From assembly GCF_024979315.1 (NCBI RefSeq), contig NZ_JANLCK010000007.1, positions 142,540 to 206,539 of the forward strand: a stretch of DNA of 64,000 bases, in the 5' to 3' direction. The stretch is from Herbiconiux oxytropis (lineage in GTDB: Bacteria > Actinomycetota > Actinomycetes > Actinomycetales > Microbacteriaceae). The number at the start of each line of letters is the position of its first letter. Positions within the stretch are counted from its first letter, which is position 1. A model generated the notes under the pieces. That model was not told where the DNA came from and did no database searches. It saw nothing but the letters and a program-made list of their open reading frames with translations. Of the stretch, positions 29,982 to 38,169 are shown piece after piece. Made by a program: the position numbers and the translations under genes.

Positions 29982-32630
29982 TCAGAGGCCGTCGCGTCGG
30001 GAGCGTGCGAGGCGTTCGGCAAGGTACGGTGCCGTGCGGCTCGCAGGGGCCTTCGACACGTCGTCCGGAGTGCCGGTGGCCACGACACGGCCGCCCGCAT
30101 CGCCTCCGGCCGGCCCGAGATCGATCACCCAGTCGGCGGCCGCGACCACGTCCATCTCGTGCTCGACCACCACGACGGTGTCGCCCGAGTCGACGAGGGC
30201 GTTCAGCTGCGCGAGCAGTCGCCGCACGTCGGCCGGATGCAGGCCCGTGGTCGGCTCGTCGAGGAGGTAGAGGGTGTGGCCGCGCCGCACCCGCTGCAGC
30301 TCCGTGGCGAGCTTGATGCGCTGCGCCTCGCCGCCCGAGAGCTCCGTGGCGGGCTGGCCGAGCCGCAGGTAGCCGAGGCCCACGTCGAGCAGGGTGCGGA
30401 GGCTGCGCGCCGCCGCCGGGACCGCGGCGAGGAAGCCGGCCGCCTCGTCGACCGTGAGAGCCAGCACCTCGGCGATCGACTTGCCGTCGTAGGTCACCTC
30501 GAGCGTCTCGGCGTTGTAGCGCGCACCGTGGCACGTGGGGCACCGGCCGTAGCTGCCGGGCAGGAACAGCAGCTCGACCGACACGAAGCCCTCGCCCTGG
30601 CAGGTCTCGCAGCGACCGCCCGCGACGTTGAACGAGAAGCGGCCCGCTGTGTAGCCCCGCTCCCGCGCGAGGTCGGTGGCGGCGAACGCCGCGCGCACGG
30701 AGTCGAAGAGCCCCGTGTAGGTGGCGAGGTTCGAGCGCGGGGTGCGGCCGATGGGCTTCTGGTCGACCCGCACGAGGCGGTCGATGTGCTCGAGCCCGGT
30801 GACCCGGCGCACGGTGAGGGTGTCGACCTGCGCGTCGGCGAGCACGGCCTCGGCGAGGTCTGCGCCGTCTGCACCGGCACCGTCTGCGCCGGCAGCACCG
30901 GCAGCACCGGCAACGGCACCGCTCGCTCCGCGCGTCCCCGCGCCCGCCGCCGCATCCGCATCGTCGTCCGCCGCGTCGTCCGCCCCGCCTCCGCCTGCCC
31001 GCAGGTGCTCCCACACCACGTCGCGCAGCACCCGGCTCACGAGCGTCGACTTGCCCGACCCGGAGACCCCGGTGACGGCGACGAGCGTGCCCAGCGGGAT
31101 GGCGGCGTCGACGTCCACGAGGTTGTGCAGCCCGATCCCTTCGACGCTCAGCCACTCGCGGGGCTCGCGCGGCGCGCGTCGATCCGAGGCCTCGTCGCTC
31201 TGCGAAGGGAAGAGGAACGGACGCGTCGCCGACTCCTCGACCTCGGCGAGTCCCGCGACCTCGCCGCTGTACAGCACCGCACCGCCGCCCTCGCCGGCGC
31301 CCGGACCGACGTCGACGATCCAGTCCGCTCGCCGCACGACATCCATGTTGTGCTCGACCACGTAGACCGAGTTCCCCGAGCGCTTGAGCTGCTCCAGCAC
31401 CTCGAGCAGCGGCTCGGCGTCGGCCGGGTGCAGCCCCGCCGACGGCTCGTCGAGCACGTAGATCACGCCGAACAGGCCCGACCGCAGCTGGGTGGCGAGC
31501 CGCAGCCGCTGCATCTCGCCCGGCGAGAGCGTCGTCGTCACCCGACCCAGCCCGAGGTAGCCGAGCCCGAGCTCCGTCAGCACCCGGATGCGCGCCAGCA
31601 GGTCGGTCGTGATGGCCACGGCCACGTCGGTCCGCTCGCCCGAGAGCGTCGTCGGCAGTGCGGGCGCGGCATCCTGGAGCAGGGTGGTGGGGCGGATGAC
31701 CTCGGCGAGCTCGGTGAGCGGCAGCGCGTTGAGCTCGGCGATGGAGTGCCCGGCGAAGGTGACCGCGAGGGCCTCGCGGCGGAGTCCGGTGCCGTGGCAG
31801 AGGGGGCACGGGCCCGAGCGCACGAACTGCAGCACCTTCGCCCGCATCATCGCGCTCTTGGAGTCGGCGAGGGTGTGGAAGACGTACTTCTTGGCGCTCC
31901 AGAACATGCCGTTGTAGGGCTTGGCCACGCGGTCGCGCTGGGGCGTGATCTGCACGACCGGCTGCTCGTCGGTGAAGAGGATCCAGTCGCGGTCGGCCTG
32001 GTCGAGCTCACGCCAGGGTCGGTCGACGTCGTAGCCGAGGGCGATCGTGATGTCGCGCAGGTTCTTCGCCTGCCAGGCTCCTGGCCAGGCCGCGATGGCC
32101 CCGTCGCGGATGCTGAGCGACGGATCGGGGACGAGCGACTCCTCGGTGACGGTGTGGGCCACGCCGATGCCATGGCACTCGGGGCACGCGCCGGCGGCGG
32201 TGTTGGGCGAGAAGGCGTCGGAGTCGAGCCGGGTCGTGAAGCCCTCGGGGAAGGTGCCGGCCCGGGAGAAGAGCATCCGGAGCGAGTTCGACAGCGTCGT
32301 GACGGTGCCCACGCTCGAGCGCGAGCTCGGTGCCCCGCGCCGCTGCTGCAGGGCGACGGCGGGCGGGAGCCCTGAGATGGAGTCGACGTGCGGATCGTGC
32401 CCCTGCTGGATGAGGCGGCGTGCGTAGGGGGCGACCGACTCGAGGTAGCGCCGCTGGGCCTCGGTGAAGATGGTGCCGAACGCGAGCGACGACTTGCCGG
32501 AGCCGGAGACGCCGGTGAAGGCGACGATGGCATCCCGGGGCACGTCGACGTCGACGTTCCGCAGGTTGTTCTCGTTCGCCCCTCGCACCCGCACGAAGCT
32601 GTCTGAGGGGTCGCGTGGGGTTTCTGGCAT
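29982..32630 (-). CDS. UvrA-like ABC ATPase (UvrA2 type)
   Basis: An 882-residue protein with two ABC ATPase modules of the UvrA class. First Walker A: GVSGSGKSS at 40-48; second: GVSGSGKST. Signatures appear as LSPGEMQRLRLA and LSGGEAQRIKLA, Walker B as VLDEPSAGLH and LLDEPTTGLH, and zinc-type pairs as CPECHG, CPLCHG and CETCQG-CPTCHG. It is shorter than UvrA proper and lacks most of the UvrB-binding insertion, as in UvrA2 proteins linked to drug tolerance. Residues about 545-595 form an Ala/Gly/Asp-rich insertion. Start at ATG 32630; the upstream frame is not family-like. Confidence 0.9.
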   Translation of the reverse strand: MPETPRDPSDSFVRVRGANENNLRNVDVDVPRDAIVAFTGVSGSGKSSLAFGTIFTEAQRRYLESVAPYARRLIQQGHDPHVDSISGLPPAVALQQRRGAPSSRSSVGTVTTLSNSLRMLFSRAGTFPEGFTTRLDSDAFSPNTAAGACPECHGIGVAHTVTEESLVPDPSLSIRDGAIAAWPGAWQAKNLRDITIALGYDVDRPWRELDQADRDWILFTDEQPVVQITPQRDRVAKPYNGMFWSAKKYVFHTLADSKSAMMRAKVLQFVRSGPCPLCHGTGLRREALAVTFAGHSIAELNALPLTELAEVIRPTTLLQDAAPALPTTLSGERTDVAVAITTDLLARIRVLTELGLGYLGLGRVTTTLSPGEMQRLRLATQLRSGLFGVIYVLDEPSAGLHPADAEPLLEVLEQLKRSGNSVYVVEHNMDVVRRADWIVDVGPGAGEGGGAVLYSGEVAGLAEVEESATRPFLFPSQSDEASDRRAPREPREWLSVEGIGLHNLVDVDAAIPLGTLVAVTGVSGSGKSTLVSRVLRDVVWEHLRAGGGGADDAADDDADAAAGAGTRGASGAVAGAAGAAGADGAGADGADLAEAVLADAQVDTLTVRRVTGLEHIDRLVRVDQKPIGRTPRSNLATYTGLFDSVRAAFAATDLARERGYTAGRFSFNVAGGRCETCQGEGFVSVELLFLPGSYGRCPTCHGARYNAETLEVTYDGKSIAEVLALTVDEAAGFLAAVPAAARSLRTLLDVGLGYLRLGQPATELSGGEAQRIKLATELQRVRRGHTLYLLDEPTTGLHPADVRRLLAQLNALVDSGDTVVVVEHEMDVVAAADWVIDLGPAGGDAGGRVVATGTPDDVSKAPASRTAPYLAERLARSRRDGL
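30861..30922 (-). repeat. GC-rich coding microsatellite inside the UvrA2 gene
   Basis: Repeated GCACCGGCA- and GCCGTCTGC-type units encode the AGAAGADGAGADGAD stretch of an insertion between the second Walker A and the following conserved block. The units are in frame and imperfect. Confidence 0.75.
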
Positions 32631-32724
32631 CCGTCGAGTGTAGGTGGGGTTCCGGGTCGTCTTCTGAGTGCCGCTTCTCGGGGCGGCGCGGCGCGGGGTG
32701 GGCGCGCGGCGGCAGGCAGCGTCT

Positions 32725-33336
32725 CTACAGGAGCGTCGGCGCCTCGGCCTCCCGATCGATCCGCAAGTACGGTCCGTACGCCTCGAACAACCGAGCCACT
32801 TGCTCGTCGCTCGCGCCCGCCAGCCCGATGCCCACGACACCATCTTCTTCCACCCCGAAAGTCACGAACGTCAGCCCACTCTGTTGGAGGGTCGCGAGAT
32901 CCGCCCACAGCTCCTCCTCCACGACTTTCGCCTCCGCAAGGGACTGACACGCCTCGACGAAGGCGACCTTCTCGCGAGGCAGCCCCACCGTCCGCAGAAC
33001 CTCCTCCTCGACCGAGTCGGTGGCGTGAGCGAGATAGATCACCAGCACGTCCGCAGATGCCGGTGTGCCGGACGACACCCCCGCATAGTGCTCCTTGAAT
33101 GCAACCGGCCCCACGTCCCGAAAACTCAGCAATGCAGACACCACCTCCCCGGACAGTTCCCCGGGCCCGACCTCCGCGCTGAGCGGAGGGATCGGGGGCG
33201 GGAGCACGGGCGCTGTGGATGTGGCTGTGGGCGACCCCGTCCCGACACCGGGCGAGACCGCCGCACCGGCGCACCCGGTCAGCACCAACGCCACCGCGAC
33301 GACGACGTAGCGCAGCCCTCTTCGAAAACGAGTCAC
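32725..33336 (-). CDS. Putative lipoprotein, paralogue of the next gene
   Basis: A 203-residue exported protein of unknown function. A short basic start and hydrophobic helix lead to the lipobox ALVLTGCAG with Cys22, then a Pro/Ser/Thr linker and a globular domain with GPGELSGEVVSALLSFR, ASADVLVIYLA and a C-terminal AYGPYLRIDREAE. The GTG at 33336 is chosen because AGGAGAG lies just upstream; ATG 33351 lacks a site. The same signatures recur in the gene 52 bases upstream, so this is a tandem duplication. Anchored to the outer face of the membrane. Confidence 0.72.
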   Translation of the reverse strand: MTRFRRGLRYVVVAVALVLTGCAGAAVSPGVGTGSPTATSTAPVLPPPIPPLSAEVGPGELSGEVVSALLSFRDVGPVAFKEHYAGVSSGTPASADVLVIYLAHATDSVEEEVLRTVGLPREKVAFVEACQSLAEAKVVEEELWADLATLQQSGLTFVTFGVEEDGVVGIGLAGASDEQVARLFEAYGPYLRIDREAEAPTLL

Positions 33337-33388
33337 CTGTTCTCTCCTCATCGATCCAGGACGACGTTCCACTGCGGGAAAACGGGCC

Positions 33389-34006
33389 CTAGAAGGTGTA
33401 CTCCTCCGCGTCGCGGTCGATGCGGAGGTAGGGGCCATAGGTGGCGAAGAGGTGGGCGACCTGCTCGTCTGTGCCTCCCACCAGGTCGATCCCCTCGACG
33501 CCGTCTTCTTCCGGACCGAATGAGACGATCGTCATCCCCATCCGCTCGAGCTCCGACATGTCCTCTTGGATCTTTCCGTCGACTGCCAGTGCCTTGGCCT
33601 GCGATTGGTACGCCGGAACCAGCTGCACCTTTTCGGTCGGCAGGCCTACTGAGGTGAGCACGTCAGCGTCGACGTCGGGTGTGCTTCCGGCCAGATAGAT
33701 CACGAGCACATCGGCCGACGCGGCGTTTCCCGTGGCCACGCCCGCGTAGTGTTCGGGGAACTCCGTCGGCCCCGATTCCCGGAACGCGAGCAGGGCGCTC
33801 ACCACCTCACCGGAGAGCTCTCCTGGACCCGCGTCCGACGGCAGCTCGGGCAGCGGATCGGGCAGCGCCACCGGTGTCGGCGAGGCGGACGGCGACACGG
33901 CAGTGGTGCCGTCAGGCGGAGCCAGCTCGGCGACACCTGCACACCCGCACAGCACGAGCACGGCGACGATCGCCACGACCCCGGTTTCACCAAGACGGCT
34001 CAGCAT
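33389..34006 (-). CDS. Putative lipoprotein, paralogue of the downstream gene
   Basis: A 205-residue lipoprotein, Cys22 in VLVLCGCAG, with the same domain as its neighbour: GPGELSGEVVSALLAFR, EHYAGVATG, ASADVLVIYLAGS, GTDEQVAHLF and TYGPYLRIDRDAE. A strong AAAGGAGAG precedes the ATG. The domain resembles no catalytic family I know; the alternating strand-helix pattern with a conserved LVIYLA strand could be a small alpha/beta sandwich. It is divergent from the toxin-antitoxin operon across 223 bases of relatively AT-rich DNA. Confidence 0.75.
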   Translation of the reverse strand: MLSRLGETGVVAIVAVLVLCGCAGVAELAPPDGTTAVSPSASPTPVALPDPLPELPSDAGPGELSGEVVSALLAFRESGPTEFPEHYAGVATGNAASADVLVIYLAGSTPDVDADVLTSVGLPTEKVQLVPAYQSQAKALAVDGKIQEDMSELERMGMTIVSFGPEEDGVEGIDLVGGTDEQVAHLFATYGPYLRIDRDAEEYTF

Positions 34007-34229
34007 GAACTCTCCTTTCATGAAAGAGAACGATGTGTTGCTGCTCGAGTGACAGGCCGAAGCCCTTGCCGCCTCGAGTGGGGCATGTAATGAGATATAG
34101 TCATGTAAGCATACCTGGTCACTTCCATGCACCGCGGCAGGATCGCGCTGGTTGCTTGACGGCCTTGACGCACCGTTCTAGCCTGTACTTGACGACCTTG
34201 ACGACGTTGACGGAAAAAGGAGGGTTCTG
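34007..34229. promoter_or_regulatory. Divergent control region of lipoprotein and toxin-antitoxin genes
   Basis: This 223-base gap is visibly lower in GC than its surroundings. It contains CATGTAA twice, at 34084-34090 and 34102-34108, with GATATAG between, and the TTGACG array annotated separately. It must hold the promoters of both divergent units. Confidence 0.6.
34156..34212 (+). promoter_or_regulatory. Five TTGACG repeats before the toxin-antitoxin genes
   Basis: TTGACG occurs at 34156, 34165, 34189, 34198 and 34207. Neighbouring copies within each cluster are exactly 9 bases apart, and the two clusters are separated by 24 bases. The array ends 17 bases before the antitoxin start and precedes the GGAGGG ribosome site. 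The repeats resemble both -35 hexamers and an operator array for autoregulation; which is not decided by sequence. Confidence 0.5.
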
Positions 34230-34769
34230 ATGGCTCAGCAGGCGCCTGCCGATTTCAGTCATGACGTGGCCCAGGCCGTGGAGCGCCGGCTACGAGCACT
34301 CGGCGACGACAAAGTGCGTGGACTAGCAAGCATCCTTACTCCCGACCAGGCGGCGGAGGCCATGCTGCGCCCCCTCCCGGTGGCGCAGGTGTCGAGTCCG
34401 GTGAACCGTGTTGTCGGACCGTTCTACACGACCGCCAGCCTCACTGCCCTGCGCAAAGTCACTCGCGAAGCGATTCGCCAGGCGTCGGCTCGAGGAGACA
34501 TCCTGCGCCTGTGGACAAGCGATGCCAAGGCGGTCTTTCCGGCGTTCCAATTCGGGCCTCGCGGCGAACTCCTCCCTGGCCTCCGGGCTGTTCTCGACGT
34601 CCTCGCCGAGGGCCACGAGGATCCGTGGCTCTGGGCCCAGTGGCTGACCGGTCGACGGTTTACCGAGTCATCCGACCGTCCTCCGACGAATGCCGAACTC
34701 CTCCGAGCCGGCCAGACTCCAGCCGTGCTCGAGCAAGCTCGCCGCACTGCAGCCGCTTGGGCCGCGTGA
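34230..34769 (+). CDS. Xre/MbcA/ParS-type antitoxin of a RES toxin-antitoxin pair
   Basis: A 179-residue cytoplasmic protein. The C-terminal half matches the toxin-binding domain of Xre-MbcA-ParS antitoxins: FPAFQFGPRGELLPGLRAVLD, shown here as one continuous unit of helices, then DPWLWAQWLTG and the ELLRAG motif. The N-terminal half contains helices that would bind DNA, SLTALRKVTREAIRQ. The ATG has a very strong AAAAGGAGGG site. Its stop overlaps the toxin GTG (GTGA), a usual arrangement that ensures the antitoxin is made first. Probably autoregulates through the repeat array upstream. Confidence 0.85.
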   Translation: MAQQAPADFSHDVAQAVERRLRALGDDKVRGLASILTPDQAAEAMLRPLPVAQVSSPVNRVVGPFYTTASLTALRKVTREAIRQASARGDILRLWTSDAKAVFPAFQFGPRGELLPGLRAVLDVLAEGHEDPWLWAQWLTGRRFTESSDRPPTNAELLRAGQTPAVLEQARRTAAAWAA

Positions 34770-35368
34770 GCCGTCAACCTGCGCCCGTGCCCGGTCAGGA
34801 TCTCTCGGGCTTTCCCACCGAGGTCCTGCACGAGGGCAGGAACGTTCATCGGTCGCATCATCCGGATTTCGATCCGTGTTTCTTCAACGGCACTCCTGAT
34901 TCCCGCTTCAACCTCACCGACGGCCGTGGCACGTGCTACGTCGCCGACGACATCGTGACCGCGGTGCGAGAAAAGTTGCGTGAACATGTCCTCGGTCAGG
35001 GGATCGTGCCGGCCGGCTTTGCGAATTCGTTCGTCGTCTCGACCATTCGCATTGATCGTTCCTTCACCTGCGCAGACGTCGGCAGTCCTGACTCGTTGCC
35101 GCACAAAGTGACTCGGATGCTCGCCACCATGGACGACTACGAGGTTCCGCAGCGATGGGCCGCCACCTTCGATGCCGCAGGTTTCGAAGGCATCCGCTAC
35201 GGCTCGAGCTACACGAACGGCCCCGACACGGCGTGGGCGCTCTTCGGTGACGAGGGGGAGCGCCGTTTCGGCGAGGAGATCGAATCCCTTCCGGGTGCCG
35301 CCGCGTGCTCTGGTGCCGGAATCGAGGTCTACGGTCTCCCGCACTCCGATGAACTCGAGACGATCTAG
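34766..35368 (+). CDS. RES-domain toxin (NAD+-degrading family)
   Basis: A 200-residue protein with the RES fold, whose studied members (MbcT) degrade or phosphorolyse NAD+ and stop growth. The domain is recognisable from the arginine in VHRSHH, the DSRFNLTDGRGTCYVADD block and the glutamate in VREKLREH, followed by the C-terminal part with SYTNGPDTAW. Starts at a GTG inside the antitoxin stop. The toxin follows the antitoxin, as in MbcTA-type loci. Length is typical; no truncation is visible. It is convergent with the wall-binding protein gene across a stem-loop terminator. Confidence 0.82.
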   Translation: MSRQPAPVPGQDLSGFPTEVLHEGRNVHRSHHPDFDPCFFNGTPDSRFNLTDGRGTCYVADDIVTAVREKLREHVLGQGIVPAGFANSFVVSTIRIDRSFTCADVGSPDSLPHKVTRMLATMDDYEVPQRWAATFDAAGFEGIRYGSSYTNGPDTAWALFGDEGERRFGEEIESLPGAAACSGAGIEVYGLPHSDELETI

Positions 35369-35438
35369 TCGGCGCCACCCGCGGTGATGGCGTACCTGGT
35401 GCTGCGGCTGCGAGTCGGCGGGCTGACAGGGAAGCGGA

Positions 35439-35470
35439 ACGGCACCGGACCCGTGAGGATCCGGTGCCGT
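35439..35470. terminator. Bidirectional stem-loop between toxin and wall-binding protein genes
   Basis: ACGGCACCGGA and TCCGGTGCCGT form a perfect 11-bp stem with a 10-base loop, placed between convergent stops 70 and 22 bases away. Confidence 0.8.
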
Positions 35471-35492
35471 CCGCGGTGCGGGGCGGTGCGCG

Positions 35493-38138
35493 CTACGGCG
35501 TGCAGGCCTCCAGCTCCGCGACCGCCTCGCCGAGGGTGGCGGTGCCGCCGAGCAGCGTCACCTCCGTGGCGCCGAGCGCCTCGATCTGCGCGAGCGTCTC
35601 AGCCGGGATGCAGGTTCCCGGCACGGTGAACAGCGGCGCGTCGATCCGCGGGGCGTACGCCGATCCCGACAGGGCGTCGGGGAACTTCTGACCGGTCGCG
35701 AGCAGCACGTGCTCGGCCTCGGTGAAGAAGTGGGCGTTGATCGTGCGCGACGCCTCGTACCGGTCGGCCCCACCGAGCCGCACGGTCTCCGCGATCTTCG
35801 CGGCAGAGGCCTCGATGCCGGCCGAGACGGATGCCTCACCACCGGCCACCACGATCTGCTCGACGCCGAGGCGCTTCAGCAGTCGCGTGGTCGCCGCATC
35901 GAGCGACGATCCCGCCTTGACGAGCAGCACCGGTCCGCGGCCGTCGACCGCCGCACCGGCCGACAGGGCGTCGGCGAACGTCGTGCCGTTGGCCAGGACC
36001 GCGACCTCGGCTCCCCGGGGGAAGGCCGCCGCCGCGATGTTCCGTGACGCCTCGTACCGGTCGGCGCCGCCGATCCGCACGGTCGTGCCGAGTTTCTTGA
36101 GCGCCGACTCCACCGAGCGGCTCACCGTCGACGTGCCGCCGACGATGACGATCCGCGAGGCGCCGAGGCGCTCGATCTCGGCCTTCACGCCCGCCGGCAG
36201 GGTCGCCGCCGTGGTCAGCAGGATCGGGGCCCCGGCCACCGTGGCCGCAGGAGCCGCCGACAGCGCATCCGGGAACACCGCTCCGGAGGCGACGTAGACG
36301 GTGTCGGAACCGTCCGGGAAGCCCGCGCGGGAGGTGTTGATCGAGACCTCGTAGCGGTCGGCGCCCGCCAGGCGGTCCACCTCCACCTCGGGGTCGCCGC
36401 CCGGCTCGGCGGCCGGCAGGGTGATCGTCTGCGTCTCCTCCTCGTTGCCCGCGGCATCCTGCGTGCGGATGTGCACGTAGCGCGCCGCCTCGGTCAGCTG
36501 CACCGAGAAGGGCTCCTCGTAGGTGGCGTACATGTTGTTCTCCTCACCGGTGGGGGAGGGATCGGGTCCGTCCGACCACACGGTGCGCGCGACCCCCGAG
36601 CCGGGCTCGGCGTCGGTGGGCGCGAGCGTGACGGTCGCCGACGAGCCGTCGACCACGATCTCGTGGCCGGTGACCGGCGCCACGGTGTCGATCTTCACGG
36701 AGGCGTCGCGGGAGCCCACGGCGCCGTCCTCCGCGGTGGCTCTGGCGGTGACGGTCACGTCGCCCTGGCCCTCCACGGCGAAGGGACCGTCGTAGGCGCG
36801 CCAGGTGGTGCCGCCGTCGAGGCTGACCTCGATGCTCGCGACCGGGCTCGCCGTCTCCTGAGCGGCCACCGTGGCGGTGGGCGCCGTGGTGTACCAGCCG
36901 GATCCCGCGGGCACCGCGTCGAACGCGATGGTGACGATGGGGTCGGTCTGGCTGAGCGCCTCGATCACGAACACCGTCGCGATGGCACCGCCCTCGAAGC
37001 CCTCGACCGTGCCCGCCACATCGAACACCGACTCGGGGTCGGCGTAGGCGGCGGGATCGATGGCGTCCCAGGTCACCGGCACGGTGCTGCTCGCGGTGCC
37101 GTCGTCGTAGACCGCGAACACCGTGCGCGGCAGCTCGGGCGCGGTGCCCGGCTGCGTCATCGTGGTGGCGTACTCGACCGACTCGATGGCATCCGAGAGC
37201 TCGTCGGCCACGTGGACCGTGGCGGTGACGGGCTGTGACTCGTAGCCCTCGAGGTCGCCCTCCACCGTGAAGGTACCGGCCGCGGCGTAGGAGCCTGCGT
37301 CGACCGCCTGCCAGGTCGCCGCGACGTAGTGCAGAGGCCCGTTCTCGTCGATCACCCACACCTCGCCGGGCAGCTCGGGGGCTGTGCCTGGCGTGGTGCG
37401 CGCCGCGACGTCCTCGGCCAGGATGTAGTCCTCCGGCGACTCGGGCTCGGGCTCCGGCTCGGGCACCGTGATGCCCGTCACCTCCCACTCGATGGTGCTC
37501 GTCGCCGCCCGGCTGCCGCCGACGTCGGCGCGCGTGAGCGAGAGGCGGAGCCCCTTCGTGGTCACGGCGTCGAACGAGGCGCTGACCGCGGGGAGGGAGG
37601 AGACGGGGTTCGCCTCGTCGAGCTCCGGCACGGGGTAGGCGAGCGCCTCACCCGTGACCGGCGCCCACTCGCCGTCGTCGCCGAGGTACTCGAGCGACCA
37701 CGCGGCCGGGATGCGCACCCCGCCATCCCCGGTCAGGTGGTTCTGCCACAGGTAGACGGCGGAGGAGGAGACCTTCACCGGAGCGGCCCAGGTGTAGGTC
37801 GCCACGTCGGCCTCGGGATTCGCCGGGTCGCCCCAGGTGCCCCACATGCCCGTGTAGCTGTTGGTCGCCTCGTTCTTGCCGTCGTTGAGCGCCGCCGCCG
37901 AGTTCCAGCCTGTGACGTAGCTCACCTCGAGATCGGGGGCGTTGGGGTTGTCGGGCGACTCGAGCGCCACGTTCGTGGGCTGCGGCTCCTCGGCCGCGGG
38001 CCCGTCGGAGGGGGAGCCGAAGGCCGCCGGAGCCGTGATCGCGGCCGACAGCGCGAGCGCCGCCGCCGCGACCACCGCCGTCGAACGCGCCGCGAAGGAG
38101 CGCGTGCGCCACCTTCGCCTGATTGTCGTGTCTGTCAT
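35493..38138 (-). CDS. Secreted cell-wall-binding protein with Ig-like domains and three CW_binding_2 repeats
   Basis: An 881-residue exported protein. A basic start and hydrophobic stretch (AVVAAAALALSAAI) end near AAFGS. Residues about 45-180 resemble the sugar-binding accessory domain common on secreted arabinofuranosidases. Two Big_4-like Ig modules follow (each with PGTAPELP and a later VTWDAIDP or ATWQAVDA strand), then an OmpL47-like domain with DGGTTWRAYDGPF. The last 280 residues hold three CW_binding_2 repeats, each starting like RLAGADRYE or RIGGADRYEASRNI and containing FPDALS or FADALS. Last gene of the tat-GH127 block, so probably localises or assists the hydrolase at the wall. 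Confidence 0.86.
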   Translation of the reverse strand: MTDTTIRRRWRTRSFAARSTAVVAAAALALSAAITAPAAFGSPSDGPAAEEPQPTNVALESPDNPNAPDLEVSYVTGWNSAAALNDGKNEATNSYTGMWGTWGDPANPEADVATYTWAAPVKVSSSAVYLWQNHLTGDGGVRIPAAWSLEYLGDDGEWAPVTGEALAYPVPELDEANPVSSLPAVSASFDAVTTKGLRLSLTRADVGGSRAATSTIEWEVTGITVPEPEPEPESPEDYILAEDVAARTTPGTAPELPGEVWVIDENGPLHYVAATWQAVDAGSYAAAGTFTVEGDLEGYESQPVTATVHVADELSDAIESVEYATTMTQPGTAPELPRTVFAVYDDGTASSTVPVTWDAIDPAAYADPESVFDVAGTVEGFEGGAIATVFVIEALSQTDPIVTIAFDAVPAGSGWYTTAPTATVAAQETASPVASIEVSLDGGTTWRAYDGPFAVEGQGDVTVTARATAEDGAVGSRDASVKIDTVAPVTGHEIVVDGSSATVTLAPTDAEPGSGVARTVWSDGPDPSPTGEENNMYATYEEPFSVQLTEAARYVHIRTQDAAGNEEETQTITLPAAEPGGDPEVEVDRLAGADRYEVSINTSRAGFPDGSDTVYVASGAVFPDALSAAPAATVAGAPILLTTAATLPAGVKAEIERLGASRIVIVGGTSTVSRSVESALKKLGTTVRIGGADRYEASRNIAAAAFPRGAEVAVLANGTTFADALSAGAAVDGRGPVLLVKAGSSLDAATTRLLKRLGVEQIVVAGGEASVSAGIEASAAKIAETVRLGGADRYEASRTINAHFFTEAEHVLLATGQKFPDALSGSAYAPRIDAPLFTVPGTCIPAETLAQIEALGATEVTLLGGTATLGEAVAELEACTP

Positions 38139-38169
38139 GATCGTGCCTTTCTGCTGCGATGTCGCGGGT

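Noticed and set aside
33389..35368. A prophage or insertion element around the lower-GC toxin-antitoxin region
   Set aside because: No integrase, transposase, terminal repeats or phage genes are present. The lower GC is confined to the short divergent control region.
35493..36400. CRISPR-like repetition in the wall-binding protein gene
   Set aside because: The repeats are about 290 bp, diverged and in frame; they are the three CW_binding_2 domains.
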